Shown here piece by piece: positions 25,291-34,121 of a stretch of 64,000 nt of DNA. The notes under the pieces are model-generated. The model was not told the DNA's origin and made no database searches. It saw only the letters and a list, made by a program, of their open reading frames with translations. Origin of the DNA: JAXMBN01 sp046349875. GTDB lineage: Bacteria; Planctomycetota; Planctomycetia; Pirellulales; Pirellulaceae. The stretch spans positions 1 to 64,000 of the forward strand of contig JAXMBN010000001.1 of the NCBI GenBank assembly GCA_046349875.1. Reading direction: 5' to 3'. Made by a program: the position numbers and the translations under genes. How positions within the stretch are numbered: the first letter of the stretch is position 1; each line of letters starts with the position of its first letter.

Positions 25291-27108
25291 ATGCAAACCG
25301 CAATGAGCCGTACTGCGCCGCCCGTACAACATGATCGCTTGGTGAAGTGGGTCGAAGAGATCATGCAACTCTGCGAACCAGAGGAAGTTGTTTGGTGCGA
25401 TGGGTCCGATCGCGAATGGCATGAGCTTTGTGAGTTGATGGTTGCCAAGGGAACCCTGATTCGACTCAATCCAGAAAAGCACCCGAATTCTTTCTTGGCT
25501 CGTAGCGTTCCTTCCGATGTGGCTCGCGTCGAAGACCGCACCTACATTTGTTCGCGCCGAGAAGTGGATGCAGGTCCGACCAACAATTGGTTCGACCCTA
25601 AAGAAATGCGCACCAAGCTACGCGAGAAATTTCAAGGAAGCATGCGTGGGCGAACGATGTATGTGGTTCCCTTCTGCATGGGACCACTCGATAGCCCACT
25701 TTCATTGCTCGGGGTTGAAATCACCGACTCGCCCTATGTGGTCGTCAACATGAAGATCATGTGCCACATGGGGACGAAGGTGTGGTCCAAGCTAACCGAT
25801 GACGTTGACTTCCTGCCTTGCCTTCACTCGGTAGGTTGTCCGCTGGAACCAGGCCAAGAGGATGTGGCTTGGCCATGCCAAGAAGAAAAGTATATCGTCC
25901 ATTTTCCTGAGGACCGAGAAGTTTGGTCGTATGGTAGTGGTTATGGTGGCAATGCACTGCTCGGTAAGAAGTGTGTTGCCCTTCGGCTTGCCAGTGTGAT
26001 TGCTCGCGACAATCATTGGCTCGCCGAACACATGTTGATCATGGGGATCGAAGCGCCCGATGGACGCAAGACCTATTTGACTGCGGCCTTTCCAAGCGCC
26101 TGTGGCAAAACCAATCTCGCCATGATCCAGCCACCCGATTCGTTGGCTCAACAAGGTTGGAAGACAACACTGATCGGTGATGACATCGCATGGCTTTGGC
26201 CTGGAGAATCCGGAAAGCTACACGCCATCAACCCTGAAACAGGATTCTTCGGAGTTGCTCCTGGAACTTCATGGGACTCCAATCCCGGCGCCATGGCGGC
26301 CATGTCCAAGAATACGATCTTCACGAACGTCGCCCTTACAGAAGATCATTGCGTTTGGTGGGAAGGGCTTTCGGATCCACCCCAGCGACTCACGGATTGG
26401 ACGGGCCAACACTGGACCCCTGGTTGCGGCCGATTGGCAGCGCATCCCAATTCACGCTTCACAGCGCCTGCATCGCAATGCCCGAACATCGATCCCGAAT
26501 GGCAAAATCCGAATGGTGTTCCGATCGATGCGATCATCTTCGGTGGACGTCGTCCGACGACATTGCCGTTGATCTTCCAAGCTTTCGACTGGACACACGG
26601 TGTCTTTTTGGGGGCAACTCAAGGATCGGAGACGACGGCAGCGGCGATGGGTGCCGTGGGGCAGGTGCGACGCGATCCCATGGCGATGCTCCCCTTCTGC
26701 GGATACAACATGGGCGATTACTTTGGGCATTGGTTAGAAATGCGCAAACACATTCGACAGTTGCCGCGGATCTTCCACGTGAATTGGTTTCGCAAAGATC
26801 GTCAGGGCAGATTCCTTTGGCCCGGTTTCCGCGAAAACCTTCGCGTTCTCGAATGGATCACCAAGCGTTGCCAAGGCCGCATCTCGGGACATGAAACGCC
26901 CATTGGTTGGACGCCGCATTGGGATGACTTCAATACGGCAGGTCTTCAAGACTTTAGCAGTGACGACTTCGCTGCTGCGATGGCTTTCCATCAAGATGAG
27001 TGGCGGGCCGAGATCAGCAGCCAAGGGGACTTTGTACTGAAGCTATACCATTCGCTTCCCAAAGAACTCATGTGTCAACGCGAGTTATTGATGGCTCGTA
27101 TGGCTTAA
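25291..27108 (+). CDS. pckG: Phosphoenolpyruvate carboxykinase (GTP)
   Basis: A GTP-dependent PEPCK of 605 residues, the normal length for the family. It interconverts oxaloacetate and PEP in the cytosol, the entry step of gluconeogenesis. The P-loop FPSACGKTN (about 269-277), kinase-2 motif GDDIAW, FGVAPGTS region, FGGRRPTTLPL and C-terminal NWFRKD are all present and distinguish it from the ATP-type enzyme. The start at MQTAMSRTAPP has GGAA about seven bases upstream; a second ATG lies four codons in. Its stop overlaps the 3' end of the convergent hypothetical gene by four bases. Confidence 0.96.
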   Translation: MQTAMSRTAPPVQHDRLVKWVEEIMQLCEPEEVVWCDGSDREWHELCELMVAKGTLIRLNPEKHPNSFLARSVPSDVARVEDRTYICSRREVDAGPTNNWFDPKEMRTKLREKFQGSMRGRTMYVVPFCMGPLDSPLSLLGVEITDSPYVVVNMKIMCHMGTKVWSKLTDDVDFLPCLHSVGCPLEPGQEDVAWPCQEEKYIVHFPEDREVWSYGSGYGGNALLGKKCVALRLASVIARDNHWLAEHMLIMGIEAPDGRKTYLTAAFPSACGKTNLAMIQPPDSLAQQGWKTTLIGDDIAWLWPGESGKLHAINPETGFFGVAPGTSWDSNPGAMAAMSKNTIFTNVALTEDHCVWWEGLSDPPQRLTDWTGQHWTPGCGRLAAHPNSRFTAPASQCPNIDPEWQNPNGVPIDAIIFGGRRPTTLPLIFQAFDWTHGVFLGATQGSETTAAAMGAVGQVRRDPMAMLPFCGYNMGDYFGHWLEMRKHIRQLPRIFHVNWFRKDRQGRFLWPGFRENLRVLEWITKRCQGRISGHETPIGWTPHWDDFNTAGLQDFSSDDFAAAMAFHQDEWRAEISSQGDFVLKLYHSLPKELMCQRELLMARMA

Positions 27109-27458
27109 CTACCAAGTGGTGTCATGCACCTGAGGCAAATCATGTCGGGTTGGTATTGTCCCGTCATGATCCGCATTTGAAAATCGTCCAAGTCGACGTC
27201 CTCGTTCAATTCGTTTGACGGAATCATGGCGATGCATTGACCATCGCCATGCCGGCGAAATGCATAGTACGTCCATTCCGATTCCCCATTCACCCCACTC
27301 TCTGCCTTCCAGTAAAGATCTTCGCCAAAGAATGCATTTTCGAGAATATCGCGAAAGGGCAATATCTTGGCGAGTGCGGCAGGAGATATCTGTGCATCAA
27401 ACGACTGCATAACCCATCCCTCACCATCAAAACCTGGAGGAAAACGACCTAGTGTCAT
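27105..27458 (-). CDS. Hypothetical protein
   Basis: A 117-residue soluble acidic protein not recognised. Notable segments are FDAQISPAALAKILPFRDILENAFFGEDLYWKA (split helix and strand), WTYYAFRRHGDGQCIAMIPSNEL and a C-terminal DMICLRCMTPL with two cysteines. No signal or TM segment. It overlaps the convergent pckG end by four bases and lies 84 bases after the SDR gene on the same strand, so it could be the last gene of the exporter operon. The composition and start look like a real gene, but no family could be named. Confidence 0.55.
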   Translation of the reverse strand: MTLGRFPPGFDGEGWVMQSFDAQISPAALAKILPFRDILENAFFGEDLYWKAESGVNGESEWTYYAFRRHGDGQCIAMIPSNELNEDVDLDDFQMRIMTGQYQPDMICLRCMTPLGS

Positions 27459-27542
27459 TGTAGTGAGGGGTCAAGCGTGCCAGACGCGAATATGGAATTA
27501 GCCGTCGCGCGAACTCGATTGCCATGCTCCTCGTAGCCAATC

Positions 27543-28316
27543 CTACGAGCGTGCTCGCCAACCACCGTTCACAGGAATGGTTTGCCCATTGATGAACTCG
27601 GACTCGGCACTGGCCAAGAAGAAGGCGGCGTTGGCAATATCTTCAGGTCTTCCCCATCGCTCCAAGCAGCTTTCGCGAATGGCGCGTTGTTGCCAAGACT
27701 CGGATGCCGTCTGGCCCCACGCAGTTTGGATCCATCCTGGAGCAATACAATTCACGCGGACCTTTGGGCCAACTGTTTTCGCCAGACTCTTACTGAAGGC
27801 CATGATGGCGCCTTTGATGGCGGAGAAGTACTGGCCACTATCGCCTTCCATTCCTTGTTCGGCTTGATCCCAACCAACATTGATGATCGTAGGCAGGCCA
27901 ACCTTTTCATCGCTCGATTGCGTTTTCATTCGAGTCGCAATCGCGCGGCTGAGCATCATCGTGGCACGGAGATCGACCGCATAGAGAGTATCGAGCTTTT
28001 CCGCAAACGATGAATGTTTGGCTGCTCCGGTGAGTACATCCGCTCCTGCGGCGTTGATCCACACGTCCACACGGTGCTGCCACTGGAAAATCGACTGCGT
28101 CAAGGAATCCAACTTGCTCGCATCGCTCAAATCATGCAGCCAACATCGAACAGAACTTCCTTGATGCTGAACTTCTCTCGCAACTTGCTGAAGTCCTCGG
28201 ATATTGCGATGACCGTGTAGAGCGATGCAACAATCCTTGGCCGCAAATCGGGAAGCGATCGCGGCCCCAATTCCTGATGAAGCTCCCGTGATCACGACAA
28301 CTCGCGAACTACTCAT
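27543..28316 (-). CDS. SDR-family protein lacking the usual catalytic Ser and Tyr
   Basis: A 257-residue short-chain dehydrogenase/reductase fold. The cofactor motif GASSGIG (residues 11-17), NAAG (88-91) and the C-terminal PEDIANAAFFLASAESEFINGQTIPVNGG are all typical of FabG-like SDRs. The active site is not: the stretch aligned to YxASK reads F164-S-A-I-K168 (preceded by Tyr163), so the catalytic Tyr is Phe or moved by one, and the catalytic Ser region reads INVGWDQAEQG without Ser at the expected spacing. It may bind NAD(P) without classic reductase chemistry. Its ATG overlaps the stop of the permease gene by eight bases (ATGAGTAG), so it is translated with the ABC exporter genes. Confidence 0.85.
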   Translation of the reverse strand: MSSSRVVVITGASSGIGAAIASRFAAKDCCIALHGHRNIRGLQQVAREVQHQGSSVRCWLHDLSDASKLDSLTQSIFQWQHRVDVWINAAGADVLTGAAKHSSFAEKLDTLYAVDLRATMMLSRAIATRMKTQSSDEKVGLPTIINVGWDQAEQGMEGDSGQYFSAIKGAIMAFSKSLAKTVGPKVRVNCIAPGWIQTAWGQTASESWQQRAIRESCLERWGRPEDIANAAFFLASAESEFINGQTIPVNGGWRARS

Positions 28317-29631
28317 GTCGCAAGGCTTCGATCGGATTCATCTTGGCAGCCCGCATCGCTGGATAAAGGCCAAAGATAATCCCTACGGCCAACGATATCA
28401 CCAGCGCTGCCGGAATCGATTCGGGAACGATGGTCGGTCGAACGGCACGAACGACGTCGGGCAAGGCCTTCATCGTCTCTGGGAAGTTCTTCGTTGCTAG
28501 CCAGCGGACTGCTTCAATCGTCGGACCACAGAGCAATCCAAACAGGATTCCCGTTGCGCCACCCACGATACTTAAGACACTCGTCTCCACCAAGAACTGA
28601 CGAATAATGTCTTTCTGCTTCGCCCCCAATGCGCGTCGGATACCGATCTCTCGAGTTCGTTCTGTCACGGTCGCCAACATAATATTCATGATCCCAATCC
28701 CACCCACCAATAGCGAAATGGCTGCGATCAATCCCATGAAGACCATGAACATCATCTTGGTTGTTTCGGCTTGTTCCAAGAGTTCAAGAGGCACCACGAC
28801 CGCAACATCTTCCATCTTCTTGTGCGAGATAAGAGCCGACTCGATAACTGTTGCGGTACGCTTCACATCGGAGATATCGCGAACTCGCATGGTGATTTGA
28901 TTGAGCTCCAAGCTCTCGCCTTCAAAAGACGAACCGCGACGCGTCGCCACGGTATCACCAATTCTTTGTTGCAAGGTTCGAATGGGAATGTAGATGTCGC
29001 TTGAAAAATCTTGAGCGGCCAGCGATCCACCGATAGCTGCCGACGCGTTGCGATGTTCGAGAACACCAACGATGGTGAAGTAATCTTTGTTCTCGGGAAC
29101 ATAGACCCGCTTTCCCAATGGATCTTCGTAAGGAAACAAACGCTCTGCAACTTTCGCAGCGATCACGCAATTGGTTTCACGTCGAAAGTTTTCTGCATCC
29201 GTAATGAAGTGTCCTGCAGCGACCTTCAATCGTGTGACTTCGGCATACTCCGGCGTACATCCCACGAGACGCCCATCGACCACTCGATCGCGAAATTGAA
29301 ACTGTCGACGGATTTCGCGAATCGGCAAAGCGCTTTTGATTGTCGGTATCGTAGTCACCAACAGATCGTATTCTTCACGCGTCAAGCCGTAGGGTGTGAT
29401 TCCCTGGGGGCTTTGCTTCTCACTGGGTGGCTTCACACTCCGAACAATAATGGTATCCGCGCCGAGACTCTCAATTTGACGCTGCGCTTCATCGCCGATC
29501 CCTTTGCTGATCGCCAACAGCCAAATCACGCTCGCCACACCGATGAAGATACCCAACACGGTCAACAACGATCGCAATGGGTGCAGCCAAAGGCTTTTGA
29601 TGCCGAGTTGTATCGTTCGCAACCAAATCAT
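28309..29631 (-). CDS. MacB-type ABC transporter permease
   Basis: A 440-residue permease of the MacB/LolC/FtsX family. One TM helix at the N-terminus (LRSLLTVLGIFIGVASVIWLLAIS), a periplasmic MacB core domain of about 220 residues, then three TM helices near the C-terminus (MFMVFMGLIAAISLLVGGIGI, SVLSIVGGATGILFGLLCG, IPAALVISLAVGIIFGLYPA). The coupling motif ERTREIGIRRALGA and ending AARMNPIEALRHE-like are canonical. It starts three bases after the ATPase gene and overlaps the SDR gene. With the ATPase and fusion protein it forms a tripartite-type exporter for peptides, lipids or small toxic compounds. Confidence 0.92.
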   Translation of the reverse strand: MIWLRTIQLGIKSLWLHPLRSLLTVLGIFIGVASVIWLLAISKGIGDEAQRQIESLGADTIIVRSVKPPSEKQSPQGITPYGLTREEYDLLVTTIPTIKSALPIREIRRQFQFRDRVVDGRLVGCTPEYAEVTRLKVAAGHFITDAENFRRETNCVIAAKVAERLFPYEDPLGKRVYVPENKDYFTIVGVLEHRNASAAIGGSLAAQDFSSDIYIPIRTLQQRIGDTVATRRGSSFEGESLELNQITMRVRDISDVKRTATVIESALISHKKMEDVAVVVPLELLEQAETTKMMFMVFMGLIAAISLLVGGIGIMNIMLATVTERTREIGIRRALGAKQKDIIRQFLVETSVLSIVGGATGILFGLLCGPTIEAVRWLATKNFPETMKALPDVVRAVRPTIVPESIPAALVISLAVGIIFGLYPAMRAAKMNPIEALRHE

Positions 29632-29634
29632 TTT

Positions 29635-30405
29635 CTAAACCTCGGCAGGCATGTTGGCGATGGCGTACGCTGCTGCTTCTTCGCGTACTTCCTGGGAATT
29701 GAGCTTATCCCACTGCACAAGCCCGTCTTTCAATCGCACGACTCGTTTGGCTCGCTTGGATACTTCATCTTCGTGCGTTACCAAAATGATTGTTCGCCCT
29801 TCATTGTTGAGTCGTTCGAAGAGCTGAAGAATTTCTTCTGTGGTTCGCGAATCTAAGTTTCCAGTTGGTTCGTCCGCCAGAATAAAATAGGGATCGTTGA
29901 CGAGAGATCGCGCGATAGCAACGCGTTGCTGCTGACCACCGCTCAACTGCGTTGGACGGTGATCCAATCGCTGCGATAGCCCAACCATCTTGGCGAGCTC
30001 AATACAACGTGCTTGTTCCTTGGGGCCAAGACGACCTTGATAAAACAATGGCACCTGAATGTTCTCAACGACCGTCAACTGCTGAATCAAGTTGTACGAC
30101 TGAAACACGAAGCCAATTCGTTTCGAACGAATCTCGGCAAGCTCATTGTCGGACATGCGAGCGACGTCATCTTCGCCGAGAAATAACGAGCCCGAAGTCG
30201 GCTGATCGAGACAGCCAAGCATATTGAGCAACGTACTCTTGCCCGAGCCCGATGGCCCCATGATGGCGACATAGTCCCCTTCAGGCACATCGAAAGTGAC
30301 ACCGCGCAGGGCGCGTACGGTTTCACCTTTGAGTACATATTCCTTCTTCAGCTCGCGTATCGAACAGGCGAGCTTTTTCTTCGATGTTGCATCCATATGG
30401 ATCAT
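29635..30405 (-). CDS. MacB/LolD-type ABC transporter ATP-binding protein
   Basis: A 256-residue ABC ATPase. Walker A GPSGSGKST, Q-loop FVFQSYNLIQQLT, signature LSGGQQQRVAIARSL, Walker B YFILADEPTGNLDS and the H-loop VTHED are all present. The sequence class matches the LolD/MacB group, which powers mechanotransmission exporters rather than importers. The gene lies between the fusion protein gene (63-base gap) and the permease gene (3-base gap). A second ATG three codons downstream is possible. Confidence 0.95.
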   Translation of the reverse strand: MIHMDATSKKKLACSIRELKKEYVLKGETVRALRGVTFDVPEGDYVAIMGPSGSGKSTLLNMLGCLDQPTSGSLFLGEDDVARMSDNELAEIRSKRIGFVFQSYNLIQQLTVVENIQVPLFYQGRLGPKEQARCIELAKMVGLSQRLDHRPTQLSGGQQQRVAIARSLVNDPYFILADEPTGNLDSRTTEEILQLFERLNNEGRTIILVTHEDEVSKRAKRVVRLKDGLVQWDKLNSQEVREEAAAYAIANMPAEV

Positions 30406-30468
30406 GCGATTAGAACCAAATTCACTTCACTAGACGCGATGATCCTTCACCGACGAACCAAGTCAATA

Positions 30469-32265
30469 CTATCGACCACCCGTACCGCCTGAACCACCAG
30501 ATCCACCCTGGCCGACAGGACCTCGACCACGCCCAGGTCCTTCTTCACCACCAGGGCCGCGAGGACCACCACCTTCGGCGCTTCGCTTCTTCATAGCGGC
30601 CGCCAATTCGGCCCGATCGACCGAGCCATCTTTGTTGGTATCCGTCGAATCAAAACTCTTGGCCATCATTTCATTGGAAGCGGCTTCTTCTTTGGAGATC
30701 TTTCCATCACCGTTGGTATCCACTCGCTGCATTGCAGCAGCCACCATGGCATCAGGACCACCTGCATTGCCTCGCCCAGATCCAGGTTGCTTGGCAACGG
30801 GTGTCTTCGCAATCTCCGCCAATTTCCCACGATCATCTTCTTCTTTGATGTCAGGAATTTCCATCAGATCCAAATGCTCGCGAGGATTCAGAGCTACTTC
30901 CATTCCTTCGGTGACTCCATCCAACAGCGTGACATATTTGTCGTTGGTTGCACCGATGGTAACTTCTTTCGTCTCCCACTTATCACCCTTCTTGACCAAC
31001 ATGAAGTGATGGCCCTTCATTTCGTAGACGGTCAAGATCGGAGCTTGAACAGCATCTTCCAACTGTTCAACAAAGATTCGAACCTCCGCTGTCATCCCGG
31101 TGCGGATCGCTTCGGGAGGATCAAGTATTTGAATGAACGTGGCATACTCTTTTACGGACGAGCTATACCAACTTCCCGGTTCGGCATACTTATTGACTTT
31201 GGTTACTTGCCCCAACAAATCACCTTGAACCGCATTGACGCGAATACGAGCTGGCATACCTTCGCGAACCAACGTAATCCGCGACTCATTGATCTTGGCT
31301 TTGACTTGCATCTGGCTTGGATCTGGCAAGACGATAATCGTTTGTTGCTCGCGCACCATAGCACCTGGTTCGACCAAAAATTCCGAACCACCTCGCGAAC
31401 TAAACTTATTCGCATAAACAACTTGGCCTTCGGCCGGTGAACGAATCAAGCAAGCCGAAATCTGTCCTTCGAACTCATCAAGCTTTCGCTTTTCTTCGCT
31501 GGCCGTTTTCTTGTCCGATTCAAGTTTGGCTCGCTTCGTTTCAATATCGCTATCGAACTGTACGAGCATCTTTTCTTTGGTCAGTTCATCAAGAACTTTC
31601 AAGCGACCTTCCGCAGCGTCAAGAACATTTCGCGCATTCTGAACAGCGAACTGCTCAGCCTCGATCTGCAAAGACTTCAAACTACCTTTGGCGGCTAATC
31701 GCTCTGCACTTGCCAAGGACAATTCCGCTTTGCGCAAGCCTTGCTGAGCCACGGCGATTTCGCTCAGAATCGCTTTGCGTTCCGTAAGATACGTACCCTT
31801 GAGATACTCTTCGCGAGCGATCAATGCCTGCTTGACTGCTGCGTCGGAACTGATCACTGCAGCATCGGCTGCGCTGAGTGTAATTCGCTGCGTTTGAAGC
31901 TCCGCTTCCAAAGCCGAACTATCCAACTTGACCAAGTCGGCACCTTTCTTCACATAAGTGCCTTCATCGATCACCCATAGAATAGGAGTGCCGCTGGTCC
32001 CTTTGCCTTTGACTTCGCATTTTACTTCGACGTTGCTGCTGCTCTCGATTTCACCTTGTTCCAACACGATATGGTCGAATGGTCCGCGAGAAATCACTTG
32101 CGTCACGGGGGCGTCCAACATCTTGGATGCGTTGGAAGATTGGTATCTCCACCACCCATATCCGGAAGCTCCCAATATGGCGAGCATCACCAAAAGGACT
32201 AGCCAAATACGACCAGATCGGGCTCGACGAGAACGACGGAATACGAAAATCGACGAAGGGGTCAT
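30469..32265 (-). CDS. Membrane fusion protein (HlyD/MacA-like) with C-terminal EF-hands
   Basis: A periplasmic adaptor of about 598 residues. It has an N-terminal TM segment (IWLVLLVMLAILGASGYGWW), a lipoyl/barrel half-motif, a long coiled-coil hairpin around residues 115-270 (SAADAAVISSDAAV ... KRAKLESDKKTASEEKRKLDEFE), then the second barrel (IRSPAEGQVVYANKFSSRGG) and beta domains ending near LNPREHLDLMEIPD. The last ~100 residues are unusual: two EF-hand loops (DTNGDGKISKEE and DTNKDGSVDRAE) and a Gly/Pro/Arg tail. The start at MTPSSIFVFRR avoids a 19-codon extension without a ribosome site. It is the first gene of the exporter operon. Confidence 0.9.
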   Translation of the reverse strand: MTPSSIFVFRRSRRARSGRIWLVLLVMLAILGASGYGWWRYQSSNASKMLDAPVTQVISRGPFDHIVLEQGEIESSSNVEVKCEVKGKGTSGTPILWVIDEGTYVKKGADLVKLDSSALEAELQTQRITLSAADAAVISSDAAVKQALIAREEYLKGTYLTERKAILSEIAVAQQGLRKAELSLASAERLAAKGSLKSLQIEAEQFAVQNARNVLDAAEGRLKVLDELTKEKMLVQFDSDIETKRAKLESDKKTASEEKRKLDEFEGQISACLIRSPAEGQVVYANKFSSRGGSEFLVEPGAMVREQQTIIVLPDPSQMQVKAKINESRITLVREGMPARIRVNAVQGDLLGQVTKVNKYAEPGSWYSSSVKEYATFIQILDPPEAIRTGMTAEVRIFVEQLEDAVQAPILTVYEMKGHHFMLVKKGDKWETKEVTIGATNDKYVTLLDGVTEGMEVALNPREHLDLMEIPDIKEEDDRGKLAEIAKTPVAKQPGSGRGNAGGPDAMVAAAMQRVDTNGDGKISKEEAASNEMMAKSFDSTDTNKDGSVDRAELAAAMKKRSAEGGGPRGPGGEEGPGRGRGPVGQGGSGGSGGTGGR

Positions 32266-32487
32266 GAGAAATCTCGACCGAAGGAAGTGGTAGGTGTCCA
32301 AAGGCAGGAACGGCGAACACACTCGTGGAGCAATTCAAAGCGTCCATTAGTGTAATCGATCGGGAAGTCGAAACCATTGCAAATCCGGTTTTCTCCCCCC
32401 GGATGATGCAGCGGCAATCGACAGCTTGGTTAACCCCAAGCTTCGGGGCATGTTTCGCTTGAGATCTCGCTATTGAGATTTGCCGAA

Positions 32488-33942
32488 CTATGTCTTTCGA
32501 CTACGCAACCACTCCACCATGGTTCGGACCATGACACCCGTCGCCCCCAGATCCTGCCAGGGCTTGGCCGATTCCAAAAATGCTGGTCCGGCGATATCCA
32601 GGTGCAACCAGGGGACATTGCGCACGAATTCTTCCAAAAATTTCGCTGCGATCGTAGCTCCCCCCCAACGCCCGTCCCCCATGTTTTTGAGGTCGCCGAT
32701 TTTCCCAACCAACTGCTCCGAGAAAAAGGAGTGCATTGGGAGCGCCCAAGTCAATTCACCAACCTTGTCCGCTGCTGCCATAACGCTTTTCTGAAGTTCG
32801 GAATCGTTCCCCATCAAACCTGCGATATCGGTCCCTAACGCCACCACGCAGGCTCCTGTCAGCGTTGCGAAATCGACGATGCATTCCGGCTCATGCTCGA
32901 CGGTAATATCGAGCAGATCGGCCAACACCATCCGTCCTTCCGCATCGGTGTTCAACATTTCGATCGTCTTGCCACTGCGAGATCGAATGACATCGCCGAG
33001 CTTCATGGAGTCGCCGCTGATCATGTTCTCGACTAGCCCTACAATGCCAAACAGCGAAACGGGAAGGTCAAGACGTGCAGCCGCAATCACCGTTGCAAGA
33101 ACCGTGGCTGCCCCTGCCATATCGCATTTCATCGTCAACATGCTATCGGTGGGCTTGATGGAGAGTCCGCCACTATCAAAGGTTACTCCTTTACCAACCA
33201 ACGCAATCGGCTTTGTACTCTTTTCAGGCCGATATCGGAAAATCATGAGCCGCGAAGGTTTCGACGAACCTTGCCCCACTGCAAGCAATGCACCGCAACG
33301 TTCTGCCTTGAGCCGAGCGTCATCCCAAATCTCAACCTCGATGGGTAGGTCCTTACAAAGTGCCACCGCTTCATCGCAAAAGGCTTGAGGGTCAAGAAGA
33401 TTGGGTGGCAAATTGACCAATCTCCTCATGTCGATCATTGCCTGCGCGATGGCATGTGAAGCGTTGACGTCTGCAGAATCCGCTCCGACAAATCGGACGC
33501 TTTCGGGCTGATGAAGCACTTTTTCTTTGCGCAATAAATCTTGCCCGACAAATCCATTCAGTGCCGACACGATGAGCGAACGCCAAACAACGGGCGTCGT
33601 TTCCCACCCCATGAAGATGACTTCTTTGCGAGCCTTGGAGGCAACCTGTTTGGCGGCGGCTCCCGCTGCACGTTGCATGGCTAACGCATCCAGCTTCGAT
33701 GGATCACCCAACCCAACCGTCACAAGCAACCGACACTCCAATCCTGGTGGCAATGGCCATGCCCCCACTTTACCGGCCTTGGTGGAGATTTCTTCTGCCT
33801 CCAAAAGCCGAACAAACCAGCCACCCGTGGCCTGATCCACTTGCTTGACGACGGCACTATTCTTCCATTCGGTTGAAATGGCGACCACCAATGCATCACA
33901 AGGTGTAGAGGGGGACCACTCGGATATTGCTTGGACCAACAT
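32488..33942 (-). CDS. pepA: Leucyl aminopeptidase (M17, PepA-like)
   Basis: A cytosolic dimetal aminopeptidase of 484 residues. The C-terminal catalytic domain shows the M17 signature NTDAEGR, the metal-binding lysine/aspartate block VGKGVTFDSGGLSIKP with MKCDMAGAA, and VDFATLTGACVVALG. The N-terminal macro-like domain is present. The ATG at MLVQAISEW was chosen over a 26-codon extension because the domain begins there; the ribosome site is weak. Divergent from the UbiD-family gene with 179 bases between the starts. Some PepA proteins also bind DNA, which cannot be judged here. Confidence 0.95.
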   Translation of the reverse strand: MLVQAISEWSPSTPCDALVVAISTEWKNSAVVKQVDQATGGWFVRLLEAEEISTKAGKVGAWPLPPGLECRLLVTVGLGDPSKLDALAMQRAAGAAAKQVASKARKEVIFMGWETTPVVWRSLIVSALNGFVGQDLLRKEKVLHQPESVRFVGADSADVNASHAIAQAMIDMRRLVNLPPNLLDPQAFCDEAVALCKDLPIEVEIWDDARLKAERCGALLAVGQGSSKPSRLMIFRYRPEKSTKPIALVGKGVTFDSGGLSIKPTDSMLTMKCDMAGAATVLATVIAAARLDLPVSLFGIVGLVENMISGDSMKLGDVIRSRSGKTIEMLNTDAEGRMVLADLLDITVEHEPECIVDFATLTGACVVALGTDIAGLMGNDSELQKSVMAAADKVGELTWALPMHSFFSEQLVGKIGDLKNMGDGRWGGATIAAKFLEEFVRNVPWLHLDIAGPAFLESAKPWQDLGATGVMVRTMVEWLRSRKT

Positions 33943-34121
33943 AGTTAATTCCAAAAGGGGAAATGCGGTTTTCGAAGGGTTTGGCGAGAGGCCTGCCACA
34001 CTGGGTATTGTCAATCCCATTGCACTCTTGTCATTTTCGGGAGGAGTCTACAAGCTATCACCTTCCGCCGCAACGGCCTGCGACACGGTATCCTCGATTC
34101 GATAGAAGCGTTTCACCAAGC

